NCBI RefSeq assembly: GCF_002105155.1
Contig: NW_019028999.1
Coordinates: 434,001 to 498,000, forward strand
Direction of reading: 5' to 3'
Source: Lobosporangium transversale
Taxonomy: Eukaryota > Mortierellomycota > Mortierellomycetes > Mortierellales > Mortierellaceae
DNA length: 64,000 nt
Below the pieces are notes generated by a model. That model saw nothing but the letters and a program-made list of their open reading frames with translations, made no database searches and had not been told where the DNA came from. This document shows, piece after piece, positions 40,831 to 53,273 of the stretch; position 1 is the first letter of the stretch; every line of letters begins with the position of its first letter. The position numbers and the translations under genes are program-made.

Positions 40831-42132
40831 TAATACCCTCCCATTTGTGCGCCTCTTTTTTCGAGAATAGTTGATGAGATCAAAAGGAAAATAGTAAAAT
40901 AGGAAAGAGAATTTTTCACTTTACTATGATTATGGGCCTGAACCTCCCTGCAAGCCGCTCAAACATGACATCAATTTGCTTCCAGCGGAGGTAGAGTGTC
41001 GATCTTTTTTTATTCTTCATCCAATATCTGGCTCTTAACTCTGTCAATTATGCCTGGATTGATGATGGAGATGTCCAACCAGGGTAATCCAAGTCAGGAA
41101 ATGCCTGTGAATCTCCATCCTTGATTCCATCTATGCTAGAGAGTGCCCAGTGAAGAGTACGAACGCTGGGTCCTATTCTCCAATATATTACTGTGTTCGG
41201 ATCTCTCGTCTAGGCCTCGAAAGCTATAATATTTTAATGCATTAAGAGCATATTAGTTATCAGATGGGAATATTTACAATATATCATTAAACATGACTAT
41301 TTACCCGTTCAAAAGTGAAAAAAGCATTGGTCGGTGGTTGTCAGAGTATGATGACTCAGACAAGCCAAGACCTTGGTAGTCCTTAGTCACTCAGGATTTG
41401 TGCCTCATTTAGGCAAAAGCGGAGCATAGACTTGGGTGTAAAATAGGCTGCGCCTCTTCAGCCAAAAGGTTTATAGAGCGCCTAAAAAAGAAATTTGACG
41501 CGTATCACTGTAATGATTCTCCATTCCATCAAAAAAGGATTTATTTCTACCCATCTTTTTTATTCATAACTAAAATAGTATCAGCGACTATGCGTATTGT
41601 TGAATATGCAACAGCTTTCTCTCCTGGATTTGTTTTAGCAAATGAGTCAGCACGCAATGAGGATCTGATGGTTTTAAATGTATGGACACAAAAATGGATG
41701 GCTGTGCGTTTTCAAAGTTAGAAAGTTAATTTAATTTTTTAATGTTTGTGCTGCAGCTTTGGGTTTTGGTGGACAAGCATCAGTTTCTCTTTTTTTTTTT
41801 TTTGACCTATTGAGTGGGACAGGGATCGTTGATTAGTTGGAGCTAATGACGCCTGTGGTCGCCATTGCAATTCGCAATGTAAGATCAAAGATCACACCAT
41901 GCAGAAGAAAATTGATAGGGTCAGGAACGAATCAAGATGATGACTAGCGATGAGAATGGTAATGGTGGCCGTAAATTAGGGGTTCATTTGCTTTTCAGTG
42001 TTTCATTAAATTCAAACTTCCTTCGCCACATTACTGACTCCATTATCGGGATTTGCTTTTTCATCATTTTCACCAATATTTCTTCATCTATCAACATTCA
42101 ACGTACTGCTTCGTCCTCCACTACAGAGGACG
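40831..42132. other. intergenic, no gene seen
   Basis: AT-rich DNA with no family-bearing frame. A reading frame from 41937 (MMTSDENGNGG) runs into the relic described next and might be its decayed start. Confidence 0.35.
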
Positions 42133-42782
42133 TTGTACCAAACGATGAAGGCTTCTTGTTCATCCGTCCAACCAATGACTTCAATGTCATTAATACCCTA
42201 TTCTTGGATAGTCAACGCATCACCTACATTGGGGCGAGAGACAGACCCCCAGATCAGGCTGGACGAAGTCCGTTCTAGAGATCCATTGTGTCTGGAAGGC
42301 AGGCCAGTCCGCGACACGACCGGTCGCAAGGATGCAAAGCGTGGATCTTGAGACTTGTTCTGGGCTCACAAATCATCGCTGTTTAAGCAGCTTAAAGGTC
42401 GTGGCAAATGGATTGTAGATGAGATTGATTGAGAGGCTTTCCAGGCCTACAAGGCTGCCTTACTGCCTTGGAGGGCAAGAGGCCGGCTGCTGATGCGTCC
42501 GTAGTTACCGAGGATACACCCGAGCCCGAGGCGAATAACCGTCAACTGTCAATGCGCGAGACGATTCAGGAGCAGATAAAGGGGCTCCTCAAGCGGCTAG
42601 ACGGTTGGCGTAGGCTCGGATCTGGAGATAGCTTTGCCCGAAAACTGAAATTTCTGGCGGGGCTATCTGCGAGTCTTGCCCCAGACGAGTCATGCTTTGT
42701 TAAGAGGGTGCAGGGAGCATCGAATGGCTCGTACCGTCGTCGCAAGAGGACACGAGTCTCCATGGAGTCAGCAGACGGATAA
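42133..42782 (+). pseudogene. decayed, GC-richer coding fragment of unknown family
   Basis: Base composition here is visibly more GC-rich than the flanks. One frame reads RLDEVRSRDPLCLEGRPVRD, then FKQLKGRGKWIVDEID, a stop, and EAFQAYKAALLPWRARG. A second frame continues with EGKRPAADASVVTEDTPEPE and MRETIQEQIKGLLKRLDGWR, then LKFLAGLSASLAPDES and SYRRRKRTRVS. Stops and a frame change break it. I do not recognise the family; a transposon-borne or multicopy protein is possible. The basic tail suggests nucleic-acid binding. Confidence 0.4.
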
Positions 42783-43698
42783 ACTGTGTTTGTCAAAATT
42801 AATAATCAAACTAGACGGGCGACCCGTGGCTTCACTTACGGCCACTCCAGTCTAGTGCTTTGCCTCGTGAGACTCATTAATCTCGTTAGGGTACACTTGT
42901 GAGCACCTGTAAGAAAAGTTGAACATGTATTCTTGGTACCTCTATTTCAGCGGGCAAAAACCAGCAGTCACTTTCATCACAAAGTGTCTCTAGGGCAGTG
43001 AAAAATCTCGAGAGTTTACTTCTCATACTCCGGCCTACTGACTGGCGTTGCCAGTCAATCAGTTCCCACCAAGCTCCCATACGAAGCTTGCTATTTAAGA
43101 GCATTTGAAAGAAGAGAGTTTTTTTTTCCTTTTTTTCTTTTTCTTTTGAAAGGTCCTAGATCCAATCCCAAGACGGAGATATCTCTTTCTTAATAAGATC
43201 AGTACCAACATCAGCTTCAACCTTAAATCTTGAGATGCTTTTTTGGTTTGATAATGCAGTTAGCACACTCCCCCTCAAAAGACCAAAAAAAAAAAAAATA
43301 AAAAAAAACGTGATCCTGGCACAAGAGCTTTAACTTTTTTTATATACGACAGCAGGGTCTATTTGCATCCGTCCCCATCCAAGAAAACTTCATAGACTGT
43401 AAGCCCAGCTTCACTGTGCTGAAACTTTCGGAGCCATTAAACATGACATTAACATCAAGTTGCAGTGTTGATATACCTTGAGGAATAGCTCCTCGTTCTA
43501 GCTGCCTACATAAATATTTAGATGCATGTAAGTGGCACTTGAATCACAAAAAAAATAAAAGAGTATTAAGAATTACAAGATTACCTTAACTACCTTTATT
43601 ATCTTTTAGCCAATCATTGCGTCAAGTGTTCTTTAATTATGAAAGACAAAGTGTATCGTGTATTTTATTGTCTTTATAACGCCCAGATTTACTCCCGA
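42783..43698. other. intergenic / 3' flank of the PP2C gene, no gene seen
   Basis: Contains a T-rich patch at 43120-43148 and A runs at 43285-43308. No coding evidence. Confidence 0.35.
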
Positions 43699-45374
43699 CT
43701 ACCTTCGGTCAGGTGAATCCTCTGCAGCTTTAATGATGGCTACAAGGACGCTCATATCATCTTGTTTGCCTCCTTGGTAGTACAGACCTTCCTGCATAGC
43801 TCGACTCTGGAAAGGACTTCCATGATGTCGTGTGTCCTCGGCAACGCTTTTAGCGCGCTTTGCTAATGCGTCGCTAATGACACTTGGTTCTGGAATTTTT
43901 CGTTCATAATGTCGCCTTTGCGCAGCGGTAGCGGTCGCTGATGAAAGGGTATATAACGCTGCTGAGGGCGGTAATGCAGACGACTCCGCGGCTGCAATGG
44001 CAACCACAGCAATTGGCGAAAGATCAGAAAGCGATTCAAGTTCTCCTGAACCATCGACTATTGATTCATATGACTCTTGGGTATCTCCCAGCTGCATGGC
44101 GTTTACTATGGGTGTTGCTACTGTAGGGGTATCCGGTACATGAGTGGCTTTACCTGCTATTGCTGCGATTGTGGATGAGGATGTGGATGCTAATTTAGCA
44201 GCACTACTTGTCAGTCCACTCCACAATCCACCGACACCTCCTTTGCTCGCGCGCGTCGTTGATGTTACTGCTGGTTTCCCAGTTCCGAAAGGGCTGAGGT
44301 CCTGATGTTTTGGATCGATACCACTGACACATTTAACGACCTCCTCCAGAATATCTTCATCAAACAAGTTATCAAAAATTCCGTCTGTGCCCATTACCAC
44401 AATATCACCGCTCTCAACCTTGACTGTAAACATCTGTGCATCTCTAGGGCTGTCAGTGCTTCCTGTACCCAATTGATATGGGTAGTTGAAGGAGTGTTGT
44501 TGTTCCTCTGTCCTAAATATAAACTCGTTTCGACGGATCACGCTCACTCCGCAATCGCCCAAGTTGGCAATACGAAGTTCGTCGTCCCGGAGAATTACTA
44601 TACATGCTGTTGAGGATCCTATCAGACCCTATATAATTGATAAAAGCACGGATAGCGGATTATTAGGCTCACATCACACTCATATAAAACGAAATTTTGA
44701 TATCGACAAGCCGCGCCTTAAGCATGTAAAAGCGCCTTCTTCCTCTTTATCATTTTCTTTTTTTTTTTTTTTTTTTTTTTTACCTCCTTTTTAGCATCTC
44801 TTGTGCTTTGTTCGAAGCTTTTCTCCAGAATGTCCACAGGATTAGCATTAAAGTAGTCGTAGAACGCCTCCTCCTCAATATTGTCATATTTCTCTAGCTC
44901 CAAATAAGCATAATGCATCAGCTTGCGCGAATACAATGCAGGGTTGGCGCCTGTCAGGACGTGAAAAAGGTAAATGTATGGATATCAATTAGCCGCATGG
45001 TCGTAAAAAAAAAAAAAAAATGAACGTGAGCGCGTAATGTGTAATATTTTGTGTAAGAACCTCACAGCATCCGTGTAAAAACTAATGTAACGGACGGGAA
45101 GATACCCTCTTGTGACGACAATTTGCACAAGATGGCGAGGCACAAAAATGATTGTGTCAGTCCTTCCTGTGCGTGCCTGACGAAATCTCTTTTACCGCAT
45201 ACATGTTCCCTTATCGCGGGATCAGCATATTCCTCCAATTATTCAGTTTTTTTTTTCCTTTTTTTTTTTTTTTTTTTCAGTCGTCGTTCAAATGCCGTAA
45301 TAGCGTTGAAAGAAACGCATATTTGGATAATAAAAGAAACGTCATCACCAGATCAAACTACAAGATCTGTAATC

Positions 45375-45405
<31 letters not shown>

Positions 45406-46338
45406 GGACTTGCCTGTTGTACCACTCCAGCCACCGACTCCATCTGCCACGCCAAGCGCATCATGTCGTCTGAAATACGAATCCTCTCCAACTTGGACAC
45501 TGAAGTAAGCGCGATCTTCCTCTGGAGTCAGTACTGGAGCCTTTCCTGGATTCTTTGCAAAGCCAGACGCTCCGTGAGCAAAGACATAGTTGTGTCGCGT
45601 TTTTTGAAAGGGTTGATCGAAAAAGGAACTCATAGCTTTTGTTGATGTCATTGAAGCACTTGATGCTTGGCTATTACCGCCGGTATTTCCTGCTCCAGAT
45701 CCTGAATGTTTTGGACTCTGTCCTGGTTTGTATGATTCCATCGTTTCCGGATCTATCCAGGGCAACTCTGAAACCCATCGTCCTGTAGAAGAAGACGAGG
45801 TCTTTCCTACAGGCTCCCCTTCTTCTGCAATTGCTTCTACTGATTCCATTGTTCCTGCTCCTGGTTCACTACCAATCTTTTCTTGAAGGATTGACGAAGA
45901 TAACCGAGTATGAATTGATTCAGGCCTAGAATTATTGTCGGCAGAAGTGCTATCACCACTTTGTGAAGTAGAGGATGCAGTGGCGACCGTTGCGTTTGCT
46001 GGGGATGATGCGAACGAACTGTTGAACGAAGAAGTATGGAATAGACGGTCAGCTGTCGGACAATGCTGATCCCGACGACGAGAACGAGAAGAGTATCGCT
46101 GACATGATTTAGAATGATATTGTTGCTGTTGCTGTAAGTCCGAGAAGTGTGCATGAGGCTGGGAGTGAATCGAGCGTGAGTCTGAATGGAGAAGAGGACC
46201 GACAGGACGTGGGGACAATATGCGCAATGAGCTACTGGCTGTCATTGTTGAGGCGGCAGTAGTAGTCTGGCAGTGAAGCTGCTGGAATAACTGTTGTTGT
46301 CCACGCAGGATTGCCCGTATTTGCTTTGCTTTGCTCAT
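43699..46338 (-). CDS. PTC7: PTC7-type PP2C protein phosphatase, probably mitochondrial
   Basis: PTC7 is a Mn/Mg-dependent Ser/Thr phosphatase of mitochondria; in yeast it acts on coenzyme Q biosynthesis. Exons are 46338-45414 (or to 45423), 44950-44784 and 44628-43699. The N-terminus (MSKAKQIRAILRGQQQLFQQ) is basic, lacks acids and is rich in Gln/Ser, as a targeting sequence would be. A long Ser-rich linker follows. Catalytic motifs: EDSYFRRHDALGVADGVGGW; SSTACIVILRDDELRIANLG with DCGVSV; VVMGTDGIFDNLFDEDI; and GGKQDDMSVLVAI. Between the last two lies an Ala/Ser/Thr-rich insert of about 120 residues, larger than in yeast. Intron 1 holds two T runs (45250-45290 and 45377-45405). Its donor can be GT at 45422 or GC at 45413, both keeping the frame. 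Intron 2 begins with a T run in plus-strand view. Confidence 0.93.
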
Positions 46339-46748
46339 GCGCTGAAACTCTGCTTTTCTTTTTTATTGTGGGAAATTGTTGATTGAAGTCTCTGATAGAA
46401 AATGAAGCTTTAGGTGGGAGAAAAACCCTATAAAACAGTTTAAATGCACTATAAGAAGAAGAAGGAGAAAAGGGGATAAATAAACGAATTGAATCAATGA
46501 ATGCTTATGTGAATTCAAAAAGGTTGAATGGAAAAGAAAAAAAAAAAAGAGAGGGAGAGGGAGAGAGAGAGAGAAATGTGAAAAGAGAGAGGAGAGATAA
46601 GAGACGCTTTGTCATTCTATGCAAGTGTTGAATGTTATGAATGTTTGTTTGTACATGTGTTCAAACCAAACAAGCATTCTTTTTTTTTTTTTTTTTTTTT
46701 TTTTTTCATAATAATATTCGCATGCATTATATGCACACACGCGTTGCA

Positions 46749-46788
<40 letters not shown>

Positions 46789-47412
46789 TTGTCTATCTTA
46801 CTCAATCCAGTTTATCATCAATCAACTTTATCCTACCTTACTGGCTGTCCCATCCATCGCTCTTGTCCTTCACAGTTACATTTGTAAAGCTCTTTTGACT
46901 GTGCCACACGTGGGAAGATGTGGAGATGGTGAACATTTATGCACTATTTTTTTTTTTTTTTTTTTTTTTTAATATAAAAGGCGGGCGAAATGAAGTCAAG
47001 TTTTGTTCCCCACACAACTCTGTAATTTTTCATGGATGTTCCCGGAAGTCAAAAAAACTTTTTTCCTGTGTAAAATATACTATAATGTATATACATTGTT
47101 GCGTACATGTTACGACGTTCCTCCACTCTGGTTGTTGAGGAAAGGTATTTTATTTATTTACCCTTATAACTAACTACTATTATTGTTATTACTAATGTTG
47201 TTGTTACTACTACTATTATTATTACTAACATCATTGCTATTGTTATTATTTTCTGGGTATTGTTCCACATTCGACTTATTTCTTTTTTTTTTTTTTTTTT
47301 TTTTCAGCATTCCACTGGAGATCAAGGTTTTATAAATTGTACCTTGACTACATATCCATTTTTTAAAAAAAAAAAAAAAAAAAAAAATACACGTCCCTTA
47401 GGAAAGGAGGCG
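46339..47412. other. intergenic: upstream of PTC7, downstream of the arrestin gene
   Basis: Contains GA-rich DNA at 46538-46600, a T run of about 26 at 46681, (TC)n at 46751-46783, a T run at 46947-46970, trinucleotide TTA/TTG/TAC repeats at 47175-47250, a T run at 47284-47304 and an A run at 47366-47387. A CACGTG core lies near 46906. No gene seen. Confidence 0.45.
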
Positions 47413-48498
47413 CTATTCATATCGAGAGTACCCGGGCAATGACTCGTTAGGATCAATGGCTGGAGGCTCCAGCAGAAGAAGTGACTCGACATGCCTTGTT
47501 GTCTCCCCGTAATCAGGTGGCAAAGTGGGTGCGAAACATGGTGCTGTGATCTGAACATCCACTGTTTACAAAAAAAAAAAAAGTGCATCGAATGTCAGTC
47601 CATTATGGTTTGAAAAAAAAAAAAAAAAAAAAAAAAAAAAGGAACAAAGAGAATATTCTGTTAATTATAAGCTTACGCTGTGCTTTCAATTTTTCAATCT
47701 TGGATATTTTGACTGTCCTGAACTCAATCATTACTGCCAATGTATGCGCGACATCCATGAACTTGGTCTGCATATTAGGCGACATGATCGGTGATGAAGG
47801 CAATGACAAATTAATCGTTTTGCGCCATCCATCAACACTTTGACGCCAAGCTGTGTTGACTGTAATGTTTAAAACTTTCTCAGTTGTCTGGTGTACGTCT
47901 CTTACAAACTGAGCTCGGAAAGTCTTTAGCTCCCGTAGTGTGAATGTAGCGTAAATCACCTGTACCTCATCTCCTTCATAGACAGAGCCTTGGTTGAAGG
48001 GATGCAGCTGAACTGTAACAGCGACTCTTTGTCCAAGGTATAGTAAATCCGAAGGGATGGATATTGAGTACTTCAATGCATCTCTCCAAATGCCATGTAC
48101 CGCAGTGGGATTATCGATTGATATATTGTTGTAGAATGGTAACGATGAATTCAAGATCCACACCTCCTGGGCCACCACCCAATCTGATCTTGTGATTCCA
48201 AAACCCTTGGCGCCTTTTAGACGTGCCTCAAAGTAGTATCGCATCGACCCAAATGGGCTTTCGCTTGATGAAGGTAATAAAGGGTCCAGGATCACAGAAC
48301 ATAGTCGCGCATAACTTCCTTTGCCGATCCAACCAGGCTTAGGACGCTCTACATCTAGCTCCCAATGTTTCATTAAAAAGATCTGCTCTCCCACATGCTT
48401 CCTTGATGCTTCATCTTTTGCTATTCGTCATTAATCAGTGATAACCTGTGTTAGCATAAATCGCTGTCAACTACAATCGTTTTCCTCGAATTGCCATC

Positions 48499-48533
<35 letters not shown>

Positions 48534-48750
48534 CGTCTGTACAAAAGAAGTGAGTCTTAACCACTGCTTTAAAGCATATCTCGACAGGGTTTCCCTTGAA
48601 ATCATAACTGTTTTCCAACGTCACTTTTGCATGAAGTATTGCATGAGTATCCAGATGCCCGTACAATACTGGCAATTTTTTAGGACCTATCGTATCTCCA
48701 GTGTCGACATGAATCGCAAGGTCTCTGACTTTAGCCCCTGAAGAAAACAT
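47413..48750 (-). CDS. arrestin-domain protein (ART/alpha-arrestin type) with PPDY motif
   Basis: Alpha-arrestins are adaptors that bring Rsp5/Nedd4-type ubiquitin ligases to plasma-membrane transporters. Exons 48750-48543, 48414-47677 and 47561-47413 give 364 residues with agreeing phases. The arrestin N-lobe is visible in HAILHAKVTLENSYDFKGN and VEICFKAVVKTHFF, then QIFLMKHWELD. The C-lobe is seen in LPSDLLYLGQRVAVTVQLHP and EVQVIYATFTLRE. The last exon encodes the short tail with TLPPDYGE, a PPxY-class WW-ligand, and LPGYSRYE at the end. The start is the second in-frame ATG (MFSSGAKVRDLAI), because the upstream frame is low-complexity leader. Both introns hold homopolymer runs. Target cargo is unknown. 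Confidence 0.88.
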
Positions 48751-48949
48751 GACTGTGAGCGTGTGTATGATGATACTGTTTTTGACTATTGTTAGGATGA
48801 AGTTGAAGACAAATAAAGACAGCAGTAAAAGGTAGACGTAAGAAATGAAAAACAAAAAAGAAAAGGGAAAAGGTAAAAGGGAAAAGGTAAAAAAAATAAA
48901 ATAAAAAAAAAATAAAAAAAAAAAAAAAAAAAAAGTAAGAGAGGATAAA

Positions 48950-48983
<34 letters not shown>

Positions 48984-49152
48984 TGAAAATCCACTAAGGC
49001 AAACGTCAAGGTACTAAACGGTATATACCAACGGTACCACATGGTTTTTGCAGACATGCGATAGTGCAACACAACATTAAGTTGTACTCTTCTAGAAACT
49101 CTTTTTCTCAAAATCATGTGTATGCCTACGTTTTACAAGTGATTTTATTTTC

Positions 49153-50524
49153 TCATCTAGAGACAGCACGAATAAACTGAAAATTCTGTGCCAAGTGGGT
49201 ATAAAAGTTGAAGATCAGCAACATAACTAGGAATATCTCAAGCCCCAGCATAGCCCCTTCATGGCGACATAGTCTCTCTACTACATGATCGGGAAACGAC
49301 TGATTCTGGTGCCAAACACGCTCGAGCTGTCTTTTCCCCGCCATTGTGCATCCGAATGTCCATGTATAAATGTAGATGGTGACACTCAATACCTGAGCCC
49401 AGAATATGGACATTAGGATCTCAGAAAAAATGACGGTTAGCGGTTTTGAATTAGACGAATCAAGGCCCTCTGGAGGTCTCCTAGAATCCAAGAAGATCGT
49501 GAAACATGAGTATACTATAGTGAAGACTGACAGAATGATAGTGATGATAAGCGATGCCGTTGCGTTCGAAAATGGGTTTGCATCCTTTTCAAATGTCAGA
49601 TCCCTGTGAAGGGCTATAATGGCATGGATGGAAATGATAACAAGTAACGTTGCAGCCAGAACAATTAAGCTCTTAAGAATGCTAGAGAAAAGTGGCGAGG
49701 TGAGGAACATCTTGAACGCCTCGATATTGAAAGCAGTATTGGTACTGATGCTTAGACGTCGTCCCTGAAAAAGTACATCAGCAGGATCCTTTTCGTCCCA
49801 AATCGTCACTGGGGGTGGCCCTGAAGAAGAGATACACTCTCCTGTTGGATATCCTCGTGCCAACTCTAATGAATATTTCTGCTGTCGTTTCTTGGATCTC
49901 GTAGATAACCGCGTACGGCGTGGCTGATGATGAGATGAGTATTCATGCTGGGGACAAGTACAAGTGCAGTCGCGTTTATCTTGGACCCCTTCCAGAGCTT
50001 GTCTATGATGCGACTTTTGGTCTAACGAATGGTATGAACCCTGTATCGGCTCAAGTGTAGGGGCAGGGGCAGTTTTGTAGACTGGATGATTGAACTTTGA
50101 TAGGCATTCTGAAACAGTAGACACATTGCTCATGGTTGTGAAGATAGACCATGACTGAGAAGTCGAGGTGCCTGTGGCTGTAGAGTTTATGGTATGAGGT
50201 AGAGAGGTTGTTGAAGAGTGCTTTGCCATAGAAGATCCGATGATGGTACTGGAGGATGCCTCCGAGACATGTCGCGTAGAGTCCTCATCACTTTCAACTA
50301 TGCTCCATTGATACGCCTTCGCTTTTGCCCAGCTGTCAGCAGGCACAAGAAGAAAAAGATTAAGAATAGAAGAGATGGTGAAAAAGAGTGAGAGAGGGTT
50401 TGAAGATTGGAATACGTTTTGTTTATCTGTTTGTTTGCCAGGAGGAAGCTTACGACGGGACTGTACTGACAGCTGCCTTTTTGAGTGTTGCCCTCTCGAT
50501 GTTCGCAGCCGTGGAGCGCACCAT
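49153..50524 (-). CDS. membrane protein with about four transmembrane helices
   Basis: Exons 50524-50454 and 50332-49153 give 416 residues. The short first exon encodes MVRSTAANIERATLKKAAVS and splices at GTAAGC to WAKAKAYQWSIVESDE. The N-terminal half is a Ser/Thr-rich, cytosolic-looking region with a CTCTC cluster and a basic patch (RRTRLSTRSKKRQQK). The C-terminal half has hydrophobic segments: SLIVLAATLLVIISIHAIIA; ATASLIITIILSVFTIVYSC; FSEILMSIFWAQVLSVTIYI; and GLEIFLVMLLIFNFYTHLA. The four-helix layout recalls MARVEL-like proteins. I recognise no specific family and assign no function. Confidence 0.75.
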
Positions 50525-51255
50525 GGTGCATGTCGATCGAATTAATACTTGGTATTGTTGTAGACTAATGTGTCACGGTTGTGGATAGGGCAGTAGGTAA
50601 AGAAGAGGATGTTATAAAAGAGAATAAAGATGCAAGCACAAATGGAAATGGAAATGGAAATGAAGGGAAATAAAAAAGATGAATAATGACAAGACATGAC
50701 ATGACATGCTTTTCTTTTTTTCTTTTACAACGGACAACGGGCTCTACCCTTTCTTTAATGTCACTATTATTAATTATTGTATTTGCAACCGTACTAACAA
50801 TTTTAAAAGGAGAGGAAGTATCCTTTGTTTGAATCGGCCAAACCTCTTCCTTGAACCCACAAAAGGAGTAAGAGATAAAGAGAGAAAGCCTGTGTGTAAT
50901 ATGTGTCCATCTTCGATCTTCTTGGTTGAAACAAGTCAATGTAAACCGTCAAAGTGAGGGCCATTGAGCACAAAAACAATGAGCTCTCATTCAATGGTTC
51001 CACAGCATAGATGTTTAGCCTGATCAACACGAAATCTGTTCCAAGTCTAAACTCTTTTGAACTTTAGGCATTAATTCAGGAACACTAAGAGGACCAATTA
51101 TTGATACATTTTGCACCATTTTTGCCCCCAACAGCTTCATCTCATCTCTTTTCACATTATTCACCGTCCCATTCACTTGTTCCTCCTCCATCTCATTCTC
51201 CAGAGCCAAGCAGCATTGTCCGCGATATTTCTCTTCTAAAAATCTATTAACACAC

Positions 51256-53136
51256 ATGGCTTTCAACCAGAGACGTGCCTCGATAACAAGCTCGTCCTCA
51301 TTTGCCGCCACTGTGAATCCACGACGTCAAAGCTCCTGTGGATACATCACAGCTGGTACAGGGGGTCTGCCATCAGTTCATAACGCCGCCACAAACCTTA
51401 ATACCAACCATCACCATAACAACGCTTCCAAGCGCCAGAACGGGCTCCACAACATGAATCCATTCCAAAGCTCTCAGCACCGGGATCAATCACTTAAGGC
51501 TCGGATCGCTCGTACATGTCCCCTGCTTATACATGGAACGCCCCGTAGAAGACGCGCCATGTTAATTATGATCTGTGCAGGAGGCATGATCATTTTAATC
51601 TATTTTTTATCCGTCTTGGATATCAAAATCTCGCTAACCACAGTCTTCAGTCGTTCCTCAGCTTTGCAATTACAACAACGTTCCCACGGCGAAACCATGC
51701 CATTATCACAACAAAAGCCAGAACTCTCATACAAAAACCCCGATGGTACTGACATGGACCCTAAATCTATCTTTATGATTCGCGATTTTGGGTCACCTTT
51801 ATGTCTAAAGGCATTTGAGAGGCTTGAACACACGTTACCGCAGGAAATTAGACAAGAAAGGGAGCAGCTCCGTAACCAAGAGTGGAAGAATCTTTCGAAA
51901 CAAGACGCATATACCTTGTCTCTAGCCTGGAAACGCAATCTTAAGCAGAACCTTCCAAATTGGAAAGAATTCAGCCATGGATGGGTTGGTCAAGGTGTTG
52001 TCCTAGGAGCGTTCCCAGATAGCGACGGCAAAAATACAACAGCCAACACATTGCTCCAGATCAAACTAATTCGAAGCATATCTTCCATACCAATCGAAGT
52101 ATGGTTTGAAAGAGCAGATGATGTCTCCGAAGAACTACAGGAATCGATTGCGACCTGGGGCGCCACCATCCGTTCGTTGGACGATAATGCCTCAACAGCC
52201 GTGGATGCCATCGTACTGAGCTCCGATGACGAAGATGGGACACTTAGATCACCTAATACGCCCATCAGCAGCACTGACATTCAACAATTCAAAGCCAGAG
52301 CGGACAGGAATCTAGGTCAGCTTCAAAAGGCGCTGACAATAGCTGCGTTGGTCAACTCTGGATTTGAGGATATCATATATTTTTCACCATCGACTTTACC
52401 AATGCAATCGCCTAGAGTCGTTCTCCAACATCCTGATTATATTCGAACAGGAGCTGTGTTTTGGCAGCATCCAACGTCGTTTCCAGCAGGCGACAATCCT
52501 CTCTGGCGCATCATTCAAGGCAACTGCGATCCAGCAGTTTATGAACAATCCTGGAGTTCATTTGCATTAAGGCACAGGGATGCATGGAAGGGACTTTACC
52601 TGGCCTGGTATTGGCTCACTGGCGAAGAGCACAACACATATGAACGGATCTTTAGCCGAAATGGAAACGATCTTTTGCGTGCTGCATGGATTGCTGTATC
52701 TAGACCTTACACAATCATCGACAAGATGCCTCACGCTGGCCTTTTGGATCTGTCTCGTACCAAAGGTGACGGAATGGGCTGCAGTCTTGGATCCACCTTA
52801 TACCCAACTCCAGGGGCTGATGTTCTTGATAACCCTAGAAAGTACGCCGATGAAATGAGTAGGCAACAGAGACTTTACCAGAAAAGTTACCGGTATGGCG
52901 ACCGTGATGGGTTCTTCATGGAAAATCAAAATATCATGATGGTGGACACTGGTATGGATAGCTTACTAACTCATGCTGGATCCAACGATCGAAGCCTCCA
53001 CGAAGCTCTGGATAGTGTATTAACTATACGTAGAGATCCTACACGCTTAATCCTTACCGATGCATACGCTGCGGGATTAAAAGGCCGCGTCTGCATAAAG
53101 ATTGCTCGCAAACTTAAAGGACACACACATGAATAG
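51256..53136 (+). CDS. MNN1-type alpha-mannosyltransferase, Golgi type II membrane protein
   Basis: This is an intronless gene of 626 residues. A long Ser/His/Asn-rich cytosolic N-terminus leads to one transmembrane helix (MLIMICAGGMIILIYFLSVL, about 100-119). A lumenal domain of the Mannosyl_trans3 (MNN1/MNT) type follows. Such enzymes add terminal mannoses to N- and O-glycans in the Golgi. Family-type stretches include LLQIKLIRSISSIPIEVWF, a glycine/asp loop GFEDIIYFSPS, RTGAVFWQHPTSFPAGDNPL, SWSSFALRHRDAWKGLYLAW and GEEHNTYERIF. The DxD motif is not in its usual place: the usual position reads YFSPST. Sequence identity to the yeast enzymes is clearly low, so the exact linkage is unknown. 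The start is the first ATG after a C/A-rich leader. Confidence 0.78.
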   Translation: MAFNQRRASITSSSSFAATVNPRRQSSCGYITAGTGGLPSVHNAATNLNTNHHHNNASKRQNGLHNMNPFQSSQHRDQSLKARIARTCPLLIHGTPRRRRAMLIMICAGGMIILIYFLSVLDIKISLTTVFSRSSALQLQQRSHGETMPLSQQKPELSYKNPDGTDMDPKSIFMIRDFGSPLCLKAFERLEHTLPQEIRQEREQLRNQEWKNLSKQDAYTLSLAWKRNLKQNLPNWKEFSHGWVGQGVVLGAFPDSDGKNTTANTLLQIKLIRSISSIPIEVWFERADDVSEELQESIATWGATIRSLDDNASTAVDAIVLSSDDEDGTLRSPNTPISSTDIQQFKARADRNLGQLQKALTIAALVNSGFEDIIYFSPSTLPMQSPRVVLQHPDYIRTGAVFWQHPTSFPAGDNPLWRIIQGNCDPAVYEQSWSSFALRHRDAWKGLYLAWYWLTGEEHNTYERIFSRNGNDLLRAAWIAVSRPYTIIDKMPHAGLLDLSRTKGDGMGCSLGSTLYPTPGADVLDNPRKYADEMSRQQRLYQKSYRYGDRDGFFMENQNIMMVDTGMDSLLTHAGSNDRSLHEALDSVLTIRRDPTRLILTDAYAAGLKGRVCIKIARKLKGHTHE

Positions 53137-53273
53137 CTGCTTAATGATAAAATTAAAGATACTAAAAAACAATAGCTATGAGATATCGATTTATGATACA
53201 TGAGCTGCAGCCTCGCTTGTCTATATTTCTGTATACATTCGATGAGAGATGGGTATATAAGGAATGTAGTGTT

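Noticed and set aside
50346-50531. Upstream starts for the four-helix membrane protein (GTG at 50346 or MHHGALHG)
   Set aside because: A splice acceptor at 50333 joined to exon 50524-50454 gives an ATG start and exact codon count.
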